Position numbers and translations under genes: made by a program. Below are positions 1 to 9,282 of a DNA stretch of 64,000 nucleotides, one piece after another (the stretch's first letter is position 1; every line of letters begins with the position of its first letter). The notes beneath the pieces are model-generated. The model was given only the letters and a program-made list of their open reading frames with translations. It searched no databases and was not told where the DNA came from. The DNA is from JAYFNU01 sp034933305 (GTDB taxonomy: Bacteria; Bacillota; Clostridia; Oscillospirales; Ruminococcaceae): positions 62,001 through 126,000 of the forward strand of contig JAYFNU010000024.1 in NCBI GenBank assembly GCA_034933305.1, given 5' to 3'.

Positions 1-1146
1 AGCGACAAGGTGATGGAATACATCGCCGAATGCCGCAGCATCGGCATCGAGGTACTTCCGCCCGACATCAACATCAGTCTGCATTCCTTCACGGTCGACG
101 GGCCGCGCATCCGCTTCGGTCTGCTGGCCATCAAGGGCGTCGGCCGCAGTCTCATCGAAGCGATCGTCGCGGAGCGCACGCGCGGCGGCCCCTTCACGTC
201 GTTCCTCGATTTCTGCGAGCGTCTGTACGGCTCGGAGCTCAACCGCCGCGCGCTCGAGAACCTCGTCAAATGCGGTGCCTTCGACAGCTTCGGCGTGCCG
301 CGCAAAAGCATGGTCAACGGCATGGAATCCCTGCTCAAATCCATCGACGACGACAACAAGAAGAATATTTCGGGGCAGATCGACCTTTTCGGCTCGCTCG
401 AGGAGCATCGCCCCAAGGAAGCCGCTTTCCCCGACGACGGCGAATACGACCCGCGGGAAAAGCTGCGCTTCGAAAAAGAGCTGACGGGCCTGTACCTGTC
501 GAGCCATCCGCTGCTCGAATACGAAAACGAGCGCCGGCGCATCACGAAGCATCAGATCAGGGACTTCCAGTCCGACGACGCCCAGCGGTACGACAACGAG
601 GAGGTGACGCTGCTCGTCTCCATCTCTTCCGTGCGGACCAAGATCACGAAGAACAATACGACCATGGCATTCGTCAATATCGAGGACACGACGGGCATGA
701 TGGAAATGATCGTCTTCCCGCGAAAATATGAAGAAGCCGCGCGTCTGCTGCGGGAAAATGAGATCCTCGTCGTCAAGGGCCGCATCTCCGTCAAGGAAGA
801 AGAGGCGGTCCGCCTCGTGCTCAACGAGGTCTTCCCGCTGTCGATGGCGCCCGGCAAAGGAGATGCGGCGCCGCGGACAGACGTCCGGGAACCCGCTGCC
901 GCGGAGCCTTCCGGGGAGCGTAAAGTCAACACCCTTTACATCAAGCTGGCGGGCAAAAGCGACCCGCGCAGCGATCGCCTGATGGGGATTCTCGGCATCT
1001 TTGACGGCGCCGTTCCCGTCAAGCTGTACTACGCCGACACGAAGCAGACGGTCCTGACGCCGTCGAAGTTCTGGGTCTCCTATTCCGAGGCGCTCGACAA
1101 TGAGCTCGCGGCGCTGCTCGGGCGCGAGAATGTTGTTTTCAAGTGA
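1..1146 (+). CDS. dnaE: DNA polymerase III alpha subunit (DnaE), C-terminal part, 5' truncated by window edge
   Basis: The reading frame is open from base 1, so the true start lies outside the window; 381 codons of a protein usually over 1100 residues remain. Visible parts are the helix-hairpin-helix region with GVGRSLIEAI (about residues 46-55 of the fragment), the YLSSHPL motif before the OB domain, and an OB fold (about 197-270, containing VNIEDTTGMMEMIVFP). DnaE is a replicative polymerase that extends primers in the replisome. pfkA follows 60 bases later, the usual dnaE-pfkA order of Bacillota. The catalytic PHP and palm domains are not in view. Confidence 0.95.
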   Translation, partial: SDKVMEYIAECRSIGIEVLPPDINISLHSFTVDGPRIRFGLLAIKGVGRSLIEAIVAERTRGGPFTSFLDFCERLYGSELNRRALENLVKCGAFDSFGVPRKSMVNGMESLLKSIDDDNKKNISGQIDLFGSLEEHRPKEAAFPDDGEYDPREKLRFEKELTGLYLSSHPLLEYENERRRITKHQIRDFQSDDAQRYDNEEVTLLVSISSVRTKITKNNTTMAFVNIEDTTGMMEMIVFPRKYEEAARLLRENEILVVKGRISVKEEEAVRLVLNEVFPLSMAPGKGDAAPRTDVREPAAAEPSGERKVNTLYIKLAGKSDPRSDRLMGILGIFDGAVPVKLYYADTKQTVLTPSKFWVSYSEALDNELAALLGRENVVFK

Positions 1147-1206
1147 TTGACAAAGCAGCCTCCGCGCATTATCATTGACTTGTTTGTTTTTAAAAAGGAG
1201 AAGAAT

Positions 1207-2181
1207 ATGGCTGGCAGAATCAAGACCATAGGCGTTCTGACGAGCGGCGGCGACGCCCCGGGCATGAACGCGGCGATCCGCGCCGTCTGCAGAACGGCGA
1301 TCAACATGGGCATGCGCGTCATGGGCATCCGCAGAGGCTACAACGGCCTCATCACCGGCGATATGTTCGAGATGAACATCCGCAGTGTTTCAGAGATCAT
1401 CCACCGCGGCGGCACCGTGCTGTACACGGCGCGCTGCATGGAATTCACGACGCCCGAGGGGCAGGAAAAAGCAAAGAACGTCTGTATCGAAAACGGCGTG
1501 GACGCCATCGTCGCCATCGGCGGCGACGGCACCTTCCGCGGCGCGCTCGACCTCAGCAAGCGGGGCGTCGCCTGCATCGGCATCCCCGGCACCATCGACA
1601 ACGACGTCGGCGCGAGCGAATATACGATCGGCTACGACACCGCGCTCAACACGGCCATGGAGATGGTCGACAAGCTGCGCGACACCACGCAGTCGCACGA
1701 CCGCTGCTCGGTCGTCGAGGTCATGGGCCACCGCGCGGGGTATCTCGCCGCAAACACCGGCATCGCCTGCGGCGCGGTCTGCATCCTCGTCCCTGAGATC
1801 CCGTTCGATCTCGAGCACGACGTCATCAGCCGCATGAAGCGCACGCAGAAGACCGGCAAGAAGCATTTCATCGTCGTGGTCGCCGAGGGCTGCGGCAGCG
1901 CGATCGACATTTCGAAGGTCATCCAGGAAAAGACCGGCATCGAGACGAAGGCGACGGTGCTCGGCCATGTGCAGCGCGGCGGCACGCCGACGATGCGCGA
2001 CCGCGTCGTCGCGAGCGAGATGGGCTTCCACGCCGTCGAGCTGCTCAACGAGGGGATCACCAACCGCCTCGTCGTCATGCAGCAAGGGCTCATCACCGAC
2101 GTCGACATCGTCGAGGGCCTCGCGATGAAAAAAGAGATCAACCAGAAGCTCATGGTCATGTCGCAGACCATTTCCATCTGA
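1207..2181 (+). CDS. pfkA: ATP-dependent 6-phosphofructokinase
   Basis: Phosphorylates fructose 6-phosphate to fructose 1,6-bisphosphate with ATP in glycolysis (cytoplasm). At 324 residues it has the standard bacterial size. Motifs: GGDAPGMN (14-21), GGDGT (about 101-105) and PGTIDND (about 124-130). Gly follows GGD and Gly (not Lys) precedes TIDND; in this family that marks ATP rather than pyrophosphate as donor. ATG 1207 is chosen because AAAGGAG lies 6-12 bases upstream; an in-frame extension further upstream has no ribosome site. A strong terminator follows at 2195. Confidence 0.95.
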   Translation: MAGRIKTIGVLTSGGDAPGMNAAIRAVCRTAINMGMRVMGIRRGYNGLITGDMFEMNIRSVSEIIHRGGTVLYTARCMEFTTPEGQEKAKNVCIENGVDAIVAIGGDGTFRGALDLSKRGVACIGIPGTIDNDVGASEYTIGYDTALNTAMEMVDKLRDTTQSHDRCSVVEVMGHRAGYLAANTGIACGAVCILVPEIPFDLEHDVISRMKRTQKTGKKHFIVVVAEGCGSAIDISKVIQEKTGIETKATVLGHVQRGGTPTMRDRVVASEMGFHAVELLNEGITNRLVVMQQGLITDVDIVEGLAMKKEINQKLMVMSQTISI

Positions 2182-2194
2182 CAACAGCAAAGGG

Positions 2195-2223
2195 ACCGGC
2201 GCCGGTACGGCGCCGGTTTTTTT
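2195..2223 (+). terminator. Rho-independent terminator after pfkA
   Basis: A perfect 10-bp GC-rich stem (2195-2204 with 2208-2217) with a 3-base loop is followed by a run of T (2217-2223). It ends the dnaE-pfkA transcript. Confidence 0.9.
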
Positions 2224-2281
2224 ATGCGCGCGGACACATCCGGCCGCCTGCCCGAATATAGTTATCAGAGGCGGTGATTTT

Positions 2282-2917
2282 ATGACGCGGCGCATACGCC
2301 ATGAAAAATGGCGCAAAACCATCCTGAAAACGATCGCGGTGCTCGCGCTTCTCGCGCTGCCGGCGTGGATGACGCACAATCTCGCGCCCGTCGTGCGCAC
2401 GATCTGCTCAAGCCAGGCGAAGATCCTCGGCACGGCGGCGATCAACAAGGCGGTGATGGCGGAGCTCGAGCGGCTGAACATCGACTACGGCTCGCTCGTG
2501 CGCATCACGACGGACAACAACGGCAACGTGAGCGTCATCGAGACGAACGCCGTCGAAGTCAACAAGCTCAAATCGCTGCTGACGGACGCAGTCAACGACA
2601 GTCTCGCCGCCATTCCGCAGCAGGAGGTGCGCGTGCCGCTCGGCACGCTGACCGGCATAGAGCTGCTGTCCGGTCGCGGCCCGCGCATCCGTCTGCGCAT
2701 GCAGCCGGCGTCCTATGTCGAGTGCACGCTGTCGAACAGGTTCGACAGCGCCGGCATCAACCAGACGCGCCACCAGATCATGGTGGACTTCAAGGTCTCC
2801 ATGACGGCCATCCTTGCGCCGTATTCGACGACGGTGCAAGTCGAGTCCAACATCTGTATCGCCGAGACCGTCATCGTCGGCACCGTTCCCGAAATGTTCG
2901 CCGATATCGCGCAGTAG
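2282..2917 (+). CDS. yunB: Sporulation protein YunB
   Basis: 211 residues: a basic N-terminus, one membrane segment (about 16-34) and an extracytoplasmic domain containing NIDYGSLV, VNKLKS, VPLGTLTG and a C-terminal stretch resembling the YunB family. In Bacillus YunB is made in the mother cell under sigma E and is needed for full sporulation; its biochemical role is not established. It stands alone between two terminated genes; GAGGCGGTG lies just upstream of ATG 2282. I did not identify a convincing sigma-E promoter. Confidence 0.8.
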   Translation: MTRRIRHEKWRKTILKTIAVLALLALPAWMTHNLAPVVRTICSSQAKILGTAAINKAVMAELERLNIDYGSLVRITTDNNGNVSVIETNAVEVNKLKSLLTDAVNDSLAAIPQQEVRVPLGTLTGIELLSGRGPRIRLRMQPASYVECTLSNRFDSAGINQTRHQIMVDFKVSMTAILAPYSTTVQVESNICIAETVIVGTVPEMFADIAQ

Positions 2918-3000
2918 ATCTGTGTTTTTTCGCCGCCGTGTGATAAAATAAACGCAGCGCGCCGCGCGGCGCGGCGCAGTTTACCGACGGGGATATGAAA

Positions 3001-4989
3001 ATGGACATTACAGAGGCTTCGGGCCGCGCGGCGGAGCTGCGCAGAACGCTCGAATACAATTCGAAGCTGTATTACGAAAAGGATGCCCCCGAGATCGAGG
3101 ACAGCGAATACGACGCGATGCTGCGCGAGCTGACGCAGCTCGAGGAGGCATTTCCCCAGCTCAAAACGCCCGACTCGCCGACCGAACACGTGGGCGGCGC
3201 CGCTTCGGGCAAATTCAAAAAGGTGAAGCACGCCCTGAAGATGGAGAGTCTGCAGGACGCTTTCTCAAAGGACGACATCGCCGCGTTTTATGCCCGCGTC
3301 CGCGAAGAGGTGCCCGACGCGGTCTTTGCCGTCGAGCCGAAGATCGACGGGCTGTCCGTGCTGCTCGAATACAGGGACGGGAAGCTCGTGCGCGGCTCGA
3401 CGCGCGGCGACGGCGTCGTCGGCGAAGACGTGACGGAGAACATCCTGACCGTCGCGTCGATCCCGCACACGCTGCCGGAATCGGTCGGCCTGCTCGAGGT
3501 GCGCGGCGAGATCTACATGCCCAAGGAGGTCTTCCTGTCGATCGTGCAGCAGCAGGAGGCGGAAGGGGAGGCCCCCTTCAAAAACCCCCGCAACGCGGCG
3601 GCGGGCTCGCTTCGCCAGAAGGATCCGCAGATCACCCGCGCGCGCGGGCTCGACATCTTTGTTTTCAACGTCGAACGCATCTCCGACGGCTTTGCGGCGC
3701 GCACTTCGACCCATATCGGCCGCATCGACTTCCTTCGCGGCCTCGGCTTCCACACGATCCCCTCGAGCGTGCGCTGCGACGGCATCGGGGAGAACACGGC
3801 GGAGATCGACCGCCTCGGCGCGGCGCGCGCCGGGCTTCCCTATGATATCGACGGCGCCGTCGTCAAACTCAACGACATCGAAAACCGCGCCGTGCTCGGC
3901 TCCACGAACAAATTCCCGCGCTGGGCCATCGCCTTCAAGTATCCGCCCGAAGTCCGCGCCTCAAAGCTTCTCGACATCGAAGTCGCCGTCGGCCGCACGG
4001 GCGTGCTGACGCCCACGGCGGTCTTTGAGCCCGTGCAGCTTGCCGGCACGACGGTATCCCGCGCCGTGCTGCACAACCAGGATTTCATCGACGCGCTGGA
4101 CATCCGCATCGGCGATACCATCGACGTCCACAAGGCGGGGGACATCATCCCGGAGATCATCCGCGCCTACGACCACGCGCCCGGCAGTGCCGCTTTTCGC
4201 CTGCCGGAAAACTGCCCCTCCTGCGGGGAGAGCGTCGTGCGGCTCGACGGGGAGGTCGCGCTGCGCTGCGTCAATCCCGAGTGCCCCGAGCAGCGGCGCC
4301 GCAACCTCATCCATTTCGTCTCGAAGGGCGCGATGAACATCGACGGGCTCGGCCCCGCGACGATCGATCAGCTGCTCGACACCGGCCTCGTCCGCGACGT
4401 TCCCGATCTGTTTTCGCTGCAGAAAGAGCAGCTGCTGACGCTCGACAAGATCAAAGACAAGTCGGCGGAGAATATTCTCGCGGCCATCGAAGGATGTAAA
4501 GGCGCTAACCTTGACAGTGTTTTATACAGCTTCGGCATCCGCAACGTGGGCGAAAAAGCGGCGGCGCTGCTGTGCGAGCGCTTCGGCGACATCGACGCGC
4601 TGATGGATGCGCCGCAGGCGGCCATGGCGGAGGTGCCGGGCATCGGCCCCGTCATCGCCCAGAGCGTGCGCGCCTTTTTCGACAAGCAGGGCGCGCAGGA
4701 TCTTGTGGCGCGGCTGCGGGATTCCGGGGTCAATATGCGATACCGTTCCACGCGCGTGTCGCAAAAGCTTGCCGGGCGCACGATCGTCGTGACGGGCGCG
4801 CTGGAGACGCTCTCCCGCGACGAGGCCAACGCGCTCATCGAAGCGAACGGCGGCAAGGCGGCCGGCTCCGTCTCCAAAAAGACGAGCTGGGTCCTCGCGG
4901 GCGAAAGCGCCGGCAGCAAGCTGACAAAGGCGCAGTCGCTGGGCGTGCCGGTGATCTCGGAAAAGGAATTCCTGGAGATGCTGAAATAA
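3001..4989 (+). CDS. ligA: NAD-dependent DNA ligase LigA
   Basis: Seals nicks in DNA using NAD as adenylate donor. 662 residues, normal length. Domains in order: Ia/adenylation with KIDG (Lys114 becomes adenylated), OB fold with VGRTGVLTPTA, a four-Cys zinc finger (CPSC...CVNPEC, about 405-425), helix-hairpin-helix repeats (about 440-575) and a C-terminal BRCT domain (about 585-660, GRTIVVTGAL). An in-frame ATG at 2995 also exists, but ACGGGGA (2986-2992) is only 2 bases from it and 8 bases from ATG 3001, so 3001 is preferred. A terminator follows. Confidence 0.95.
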   Translation: MDITEASGRAAELRRTLEYNSKLYYEKDAPEIEDSEYDAMLRELTQLEEAFPQLKTPDSPTEHVGGAASGKFKKVKHALKMESLQDAFSKDDIAAFYARVREEVPDAVFAVEPKIDGLSVLLEYRDGKLVRGSTRGDGVVGEDVTENILTVASIPHTLPESVGLLEVRGEIYMPKEVFLSIVQQQEAEGEAPFKNPRNAAAGSLRQKDPQITRARGLDIFVFNVERISDGFAARTSTHIGRIDFLRGLGFHTIPSSVRCDGIGENTAEIDRLGAARAGLPYDIDGAVVKLNDIENRAVLGSTNKFPRWAIAFKYPPEVRASKLLDIEVAVGRTGVLTPTAVFEPVQLAGTTVSRAVLHNQDFIDALDIRIGDTIDVHKAGDIIPEIIRAYDHAPGSAAFRLPENCPSCGESVVRLDGEVALRCVNPECPEQRRRNLIHFVSKGAMNIDGLGPATIDQLLDTGLVRDVPDLFSLQKEQLLTLDKIKDKSAENILAAIEGCKGANLDSVLYSFGIRNVGEKAAALLCERFGDIDALMDAPQAAMAEVPGIGPVIAQSVRAFFDKQGAQDLVARLRDSGVNMRYRSTRVSQKLAGRTIVVTGALETLSRDEANALIEANGGKAAGSVSKKTSWVLAGESAGSKLTKAQSLGVPVISEKEFLEMLK

Positions 4990-5018
4990 AACGGACTCCT
5001 CATTTTTTAATAGCATGC

Positions 5019-5046
5019 GGACGGGCTGCGGCCCGTCCTTTTCTTT
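5019..5046 (+). terminator. Rho-independent terminator after ligA
   Basis: An 8-bp stem (5019-5026 with 5031-5038) with loop TGCG is followed by TTTTCTTT. It separates ligA from the spoIIIA operon. Confidence 0.9.
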
Positions 5047-5077
5047 GTTCTAAACCGCGCCGGCGAAAAATACATAT
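5047..5077 (+). promoter_or_regulatory. Possible sigma-E-type promoter for the spoIIIA operon
   Basis: AATACATA at 5069-5076 shares the ATACA core of the sigma-E -10 consensus, with a weak -35-like TTCTAAA about 14 bases upstream. In Bacillus the spoIIIA operon is transcribed by sigma E in the mother cell. The match is partial, so this rests mainly on context. Confidence 0.35.
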
Positions 5078-5087
5078 GCAGTAAGAA

Positions 5088-6038
5088 ATGAAAAAGGCGG
5101 GACAAAGAAGGATGGAGACGGACAAGACCCGGATCGAAGCGATCGCGAAGCTGCTGCCCGCGCGCATCGGCGGGCCGGTCGCGGCGGCCTGCGCCGGAAT
5201 CGCCGGGCAGGTGACCGAATTTCGGCTGCGGGCGCTGCGCCCGGTCTGCGTGGGCTGCGCAGCGCGAACATATTTCATCGAGGGTGAAGCGCTCTCGGCC
5301 GCGCCCGGCCGCGCGGCGCTGTGCGCGCGGGACGGCGAGCTCGCCGACGCGCTCGCGCGCCTCTCCGAGTATTCGCTTTATGCGAAACAGGCCCAGCTGC
5401 AGGGCGGCTATCTGACCGTCCGCGGCGGGCACCGCATCGGCGTGGCGGCGAGCATGGCGGCCGACGGCGGCGTCGACTTCGGCAGCGTCAGCGGGCTCAA
5501 TATCCGCGTCGCGCGGGAGGTGGCCGGCTGCGCGGACGCGGTGATGCGTGAGACGCAGGCCGGCGGCCCGTCGTCCGTGCTCATCGTTTCGCCGCCCGGA
5601 TGCGGAAAGACGACGATGCTGCGCGACCTCGTCCGGCAAAGCGCGTCGCCGCCGTTTCTGCGCCGCGTCGCGCTGATCGACGAGCGGCGGGAGCTCGCGG
5701 CGCTTTGGAACGGCGCGCCGGCGCTCGACGCGGGGCTGACGACCGATATTCTCGACGGCTTCTCCCGCCGCGACGGCTTCGCGATCGCCCTGCGCTGTCT
5801 CGCGCCCGAGGTGATCGCCTGCGACGAACTGAGCTGCGCGGAAGACGGCGCGCTCGTCGCGGACGCGCGGCGGTGCGGCGTCCATGTGTTTGCGACGATC
5901 CATGCGCCGGATCTCTCCTCTTTAAAAAGCTACCCCGATTTTGGGCGGCTCCGGTCGGCGTTCGGCTTCGCCGTGCTGCTGCGCGCCGGCGCGGCGCCGG
6001 GGGAGATCGCCGGTATCGAAAGGACGGACGCGCTGTGA
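5088..6038 (+). CDS. spoIIIAA: Stage III sporulation protein AA, secretion-type ATPase
   Basis: Cytoplasmic mother-cell ATPase related to the motor ATPases of type II/IV secretion; it is thought to power the SpoIIIA-SpoIIQ feeding channel across the two forespore membranes. 316 residues; Walker A PPGCGKTT at about 169-176, followed by the DERRELAALWNG region and a Walker-B-like segment EVIACDEL (about 242-249). First gene of eight; its stop overlaps the GTG start of spoIIIAB. The start could also be ATG 5112; neither has a strong ribosome site. Confidence 0.92.
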   Translation: MKKAGQRRMETDKTRIEAIAKLLPARIGGPVAAACAGIAGQVTEFRLRALRPVCVGCAARTYFIEGEALSAAPGRAALCARDGELADALARLSEYSLYAKQAQLQGGYLTVRGGHRIGVAASMAADGGVDFGSVSGLNIRVAREVAGCADAVMRETQAGGPSSVLIVSPPGCGKTTMLRDLVRQSASPPFLRRVALIDERRELAALWNGAPALDAGLTTDILDGFSRRDGFAIALRCLAPEVIACDELSCAEDGALVADARRCGVHVFATIHAPDLSSLKSYPDFGRLRSAFGFAVLLRAGAAPGEIAGIERTDAL

Positions 6039-6544
6039 AGGGCGTCGGCTGCTGCTTTATCGTCGCCGCCTTTTTTGTGCTCGGGCGGATAAGAAAAGCG
6101 CGTCTGCTCGACGGCGCGCGCATCCTGGAGCAGCTGATCCTGCTGTGCGGGGAAATGCGCTATGCGATGACCTTTACGAGCGCGTCGCTGCTCACGTCGC
6201 TGCGCGATTTCTCGTTGCGAGAATCATTTTCGCGGCTCGGTTTTCTCGGCGGCGCGCTGCGGCGGCTCGGCGCGGCGGGAACGCTGCGGCAGGCGCTGCT
6301 GGAGGCGCTCGGCGAATGGGACGGCAGGGAGCTGCTCACGCGCGAGGAGCTGAGCGTCCTCACCGGTCTGTTCGACAATTTCGCCGGCGAAAGCGCCGAC
6401 AGGGAAACGGAAAAGCTCTCCCTTGCGTGCGCGCGGCTGTCGCAGGCGCTGGAAGTCCGGCGCGCCGACCGCAGGACGGCGCGAGGCTATTACGAGCTTC
6501 TGTATACGCTCGCCGGCGCGGTGCTCGCCGTCGTGCTTTTTTAG
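6035..6544 (+). CDS. spoIIIAB: Stage III sporulation protein AB
   Basis: 169 residues with an N-terminal membrane helix (GVGCCFIVAAFFVLGRI), a helical middle rich in charged residues and a C-terminal helix (LLYTLAGAVLAVVLF). SpoIIIAB is a membrane component of the SpoIIIA complex, topologically like GspF of type II secretion. The GTG start at 6035 overlaps the TGA of spoIIIAA by four bases, indicating translational coupling. Confidence 0.9.
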   Translation: MKGVGCCFIVAAFFVLGRIRKARLLDGARILEQLILLCGEMRYAMTFTSASLLTSLRDFSLRESFSRLGFLGGALRRLGAAGTLRQALLEALGEWDGRELLTREELSVLTGLFDNFAGESADRETEKLSLACARLSQALEVRRADRRTARGYYELLYTLAGAVLAVVLF

Positions 6545-6553
6545 GAGAACAAT

Positions 6554-6748
6554 ATGGACGTCGATTTTATTTTCCGCATTGCCGCCATCGGCATCATCGT
6601 CGCCGTGCTCAATCTCGTCCTGACGCGCGCCGGGCGGGAAGAACAGGCGATGATGACGACGCTCGCGGGGCTCGTGGTCGTGCTCATGATGATCCTCACG
6701 CAGATCAGCGAATTGTTCGCGACGATCAAGTCGCTGTTCGGCCTATGA
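6554..6748 (+). CDS. spoIIIAC: Stage III sporulation protein AC
   Basis: 64 residues with two predicted membrane helices (FRIAAIGIIVAVLNLVL and MMTTLAGLVVVLMMIL). SpoIIIAC is a small integral membrane subunit of the SpoIIIA channel. AGGAGAAC precedes ATG 6554. The stop overlaps the spoIIIAD start (ATGA). Confidence 0.92.
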   Translation: MDVDFIFRIAAIGIIVAVLNLVLTRAGREEQAMMTTLAGLVVVLMMILTQISELFATIKSLFGL

Positions 6749-7131
6749 ATATGGACATGTTCCGCCTTTGCGCCGTCGTCGTGGCGTCGGCGCTGTTCGG
6801 CGTGCTTCTCAGAAAGCAGGCGCCCGAGCAGGCCTTTCTCGCTGCGCTCGCGGTGTGCGCGGGCGTCGGGCTCTACGCGCTTCCATATGTCGCCGCGATC
6901 CGCGCGGAGCTCGAATCGCTGTGCAGCGGCCCCGCGCTCGCCGGTCTGCCGTATGTGTTCAAGGCGCTGGGGATCTGCCTGCTCACGCAGGCGAGCGCGC
7001 GCATCTGCGCCGATTACGGACAGAGCGCGCTTTCCGCACAGCTCGAAACGGCGGGAAAGCTCGCCGTTCTCGTCGTATCGCTGCCGCTCGTGCGGGAACT
7101 GCTGCGCGCCGTGGCGGCGCTGCTGCAATGA
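6745..7131 (+). CDS. spoIIIAD: Stage III sporulation protein AD
   Basis: 128 residues, mostly membrane helices (about 4-20, 28-50, 71-90, 105-125). It is a paralogue-like partner of SpoIIIAC in the mother-cell membrane complex. ATG 6745 overlaps the spoIIIAC stop and its own TGA overlaps the spoIIIAE ATG at 7128, so the three are translationally coupled. Confidence 0.9.
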   Translation: MNMDMFRLCAVVVASALFGVLLRKQAPEQAFLAALAVCAGVGLYALPYVAAIRAELESLCSGPALAGLPYVFKALGICLLTQASARICADYGQSALSAQLETAGKLAVLVVSLPLVRELLRAVAALLQ

Positions 7132-8237
7132 GGCGGGCGCTGTGTGTCGCCTGCCTGCTGCTCGCGCTGCTGCAGGCGCCCGCGCCGGTCCGCGCGGCAC
7201 AGCGGGATCCGCTGGACGACCTGTACGCGCAGGGCATGGGCGCGATGGACGAGAGCCTTCCGGACTCGATGCGCGGCTATCTCGCGCAGCGGGATCTGTC
7301 CTCCCGGAACGGCGTCTTCGACGCCTTTCTCGGGGCGGCGAACAAGCTTCTTGCGGAGATCTCTTCGCAGCTGAAGCTTCCGCTCACGATGCTCGGCAGC
7401 GTGCTCGCGGTGCTGGCCGCCTCCTCGCTCGCGGGGGCCTCCGGCATCCTGCAGGACAACGCCGCCGGCGGACTCGCCGCCAACATCGCCGTATCGCTCG
7501 CCTCGTCGCTCGCCGTTTCCGCCGGCATGGCGCAGCTCATCGAGGGCGCCCGCCGCGCGGTCGACGCCGCGGGCGCGGCCGTGACGGACACGGTGCCCGT
7601 CTACGCGGGGCTCGCCGCGGCTTCGGGCGGGCTCGTGAGCGGTTCGCTCTACGGCTTTTCGGTCTCCCTGGTCGGCGCCGCCTCCTCGACGATCATTTCG
7701 GGGATCGTGCTGCCGCTGTCCGGCATTCTCATCGGTCTCGGTCTTGTCAGCGGCCTCACGGACAGTCTGCAGTCCCTCTGCGACGGGCTCAGGAAGGCGG
7801 CGATATGGTCGATGGGATTGCTGACGAGCTGTTTTGTCGGCGTCCTGAGCATCCAGGGCAAGGTCAGCGCGGGCGCAGACACGGCGCTGCTGCGCACGGC
7901 GCGCTTTGTCGCGTCGAGCGCGGTGCCCATCATCGGCTCGGCCGTTTCCGAAGCCGCCTCCAGCGTGTGGGCCGGCGCGCGCCTCATGCGCAGCACGCTC
8001 GGCAGCGCCGGGATCCTCGTCATCGTCTGTACCATGCTGCCGCAGATCGCCGTCTGCGCGCTCAGCGGCGTCTCCCTGTCGCTGTGCGCCATTTTCGCGG
8101 ACATCACCGGACTTTCGGCGCCGCGCCGCTGTCTGCTGACGCTCAAGTCGGCGGTCGACATCCTGACGGCGGCGCTGACGTTCCATTTCATTGCGCTCAT
8201 CGTCTGCGTCGCCGTCATGATCGGATCGGGGGGATAA
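7128..8237 (+). CDS. spoIIIAE: Stage III sporulation protein AE
   Basis: 369 residues: a cleavable-looking signal peptide (ALCVACLLLALLQAPAPVRA), a short extracytoplasmic domain, then multiple membrane segments from about residue 85 to the end. SpoIIIAE is the largest polytopic subunit of the SpoIIIA channel needed for late forespore gene expression. Position and order in the operon are canonical. Confidence 0.93.
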   Translation: MRRALCVACLLLALLQAPAPVRAAQRDPLDDLYAQGMGAMDESLPDSMRGYLAQRDLSSRNGVFDAFLGAANKLLAEISSQLKLPLTMLGSVLAVLAASSLAGASGILQDNAAGGLAANIAVSLASSLAVSAGMAQLIEGARRAVDAAGAAVTDTVPVYAGLAAASGGLVSGSLYGFSVSLVGAASSTIISGIVLPLSGILIGLGLVSGLTDSLQSLCDGLRKAAIWSMGLLTSCFVGVLSIQGKVSAGADTALLRTARFVASSAVPIIGSAVSEAASSVWAGARLMRSTLGSAGILVIVCTMLPQIAVCALSGVSLSLCAIFADITGLSAPRRCLLTLKSAVDILTAALTFHFIALIVCVAVMIGSGG

Positions 8238-8241
8238 ACGA

Positions 8242-8703
8242 GTGGAAACGATCCTTCGCGCATGGGGCTTCGCGCTGTGCACCGCTGCGCTCGCCGCGGC
8301 GCTGCTGTCGGCGGCCGCACCCGACGGTCCGCTCGCGCGGTCGCTCAAGTACGTGCTGGGGCTTTATATCGTGCTCGTCGCGGTGTCTCCCTTGCTCGGC
8401 ATGCGGGATCTGCTGCGCGTCGGCATCCCGCCGCTCGAGGGCTTTTCGGCCGAGGCGTCGCTGGAGGCCTATGACGACGCCGTGCTCGCGCAGAGCACCC
8501 GCCTCATCGAACAGGGTCTCGCGGACGATTTTGCGCGGGAGGGGATCGACGCCTCGGCCGAGATCTTTATTTCTATGGGCGAAGACGGCGGCATATACTG
8601 TGACAGAGTCGTGCTCCGCGCCGGCGGGCAGGACGCGCAGCGCGCGGCGGAGCTCGTGCGCGCGCAGCTCGGAACGCAGCCGGAGATCATAACAGGACGG
8701 TAA
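8242..8703 (+). CDS. spoIIIAF: Stage III sporulation protein AF
   Basis: 153 residues starting at GTG 8242, four bases after the spoIIIAE stop. Two N-terminal membrane helices (about 5-27 and 34-53) precede a soluble domain of roughly 90 residues, which in this family adopts a ring-building-motif-like fold. Part of the SpoIIIA channel between mother cell and forespore. Confidence 0.9.
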   Translation: METILRAWGFALCTAALAAALLSAAAPDGPLARSLKYVLGLYIVLVAVSPLLGMRDLLRVGIPPLEGFSAEASLEAYDDAVLAQSTRLIEQGLADDFAREGIDASAEIFISMGEDGGIYCDRVVLRAGGQDAQRAAELVRAQLGTQPEIITGR

Positions 8704-8709
8704 AAGGCG

Positions 8710-9252
8710 ATGGAACACAAGGTCTTGGAAAAATTCGGCGGACTGTTTGCAAAAAAGAACAGGACGGTCATTTTCGCCGCGCTTCTCGCGGCGGGCGCGC
8801 TGCTCATCGCCGCGGGCGGATTCAGCGAAAAAAAGCAGGGCGCCGCCGATGCGGCGCAGCACGACGACGACGAATACAACGCGCAGTATGCCGCGCGCAT
8901 GCAGCAGGACATAGAGGCGTTCATCACGCAGATCGACGGCGTCGGCAGCGCGAGCGTCCTCGTTTCGCTCGAGACGGGCGTGCAGTACGAATATGCCGCG
9001 GACGGCAAGGTCTCCGACGATACGACCCGCTCGGGTCAGGACAGCTACTCGAGCCGCACCAGCGAGGAGAACAGCATCATCATCGTCGACGGGCAGGCGC
9101 TTGTGCGCAGGCGCATCGAGCCGACCGTGCAGGGCGTCGTGATCGTCTGCGAGGGCGGCGGCAGCGCGCGCGTGCGGGAAGACGTGACCGAAGCCGTCAG
9201 CGTTTTGTGCGGGATCGGCGCCAATCGCATATCCGTGACAAAAATGCCGTAA
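8710..9252 (+). CDS. spoIIIAG: Stage III sporulation protein AG
   Basis: 180 residues: a short cytoplasmic tail, one membrane helix (about 19-37) and an extracytoplasmic domain with a ring-building motif interrupted by an insertion (about 95-135, rich in Ser, Asp and Thr) as in Bacillus SpoIIIAG, which forms a large ring in the intermembrane space. An acidic patch (HDDDE) follows the membrane helix. Confidence 0.92.
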   Translation: MEHKVLEKFGGLFAKKNRTVIFAALLAAGALLIAAGGFSEKKQGAADAAQHDDDEYNAQYAARMQQDIEAFITQIDGVGSASVLVSLETGVQYEYAADGKVSDDTTRSGQDSYSSRTSEENSIIIVDGQALVRRRIEPTVQGVVIVCEGGGSARVREDVTEAVSVLCGIGANRISVTKMP

Positions 9253-9282
9253 ACATATAACAAAAAGACGCGAGGGGTAATT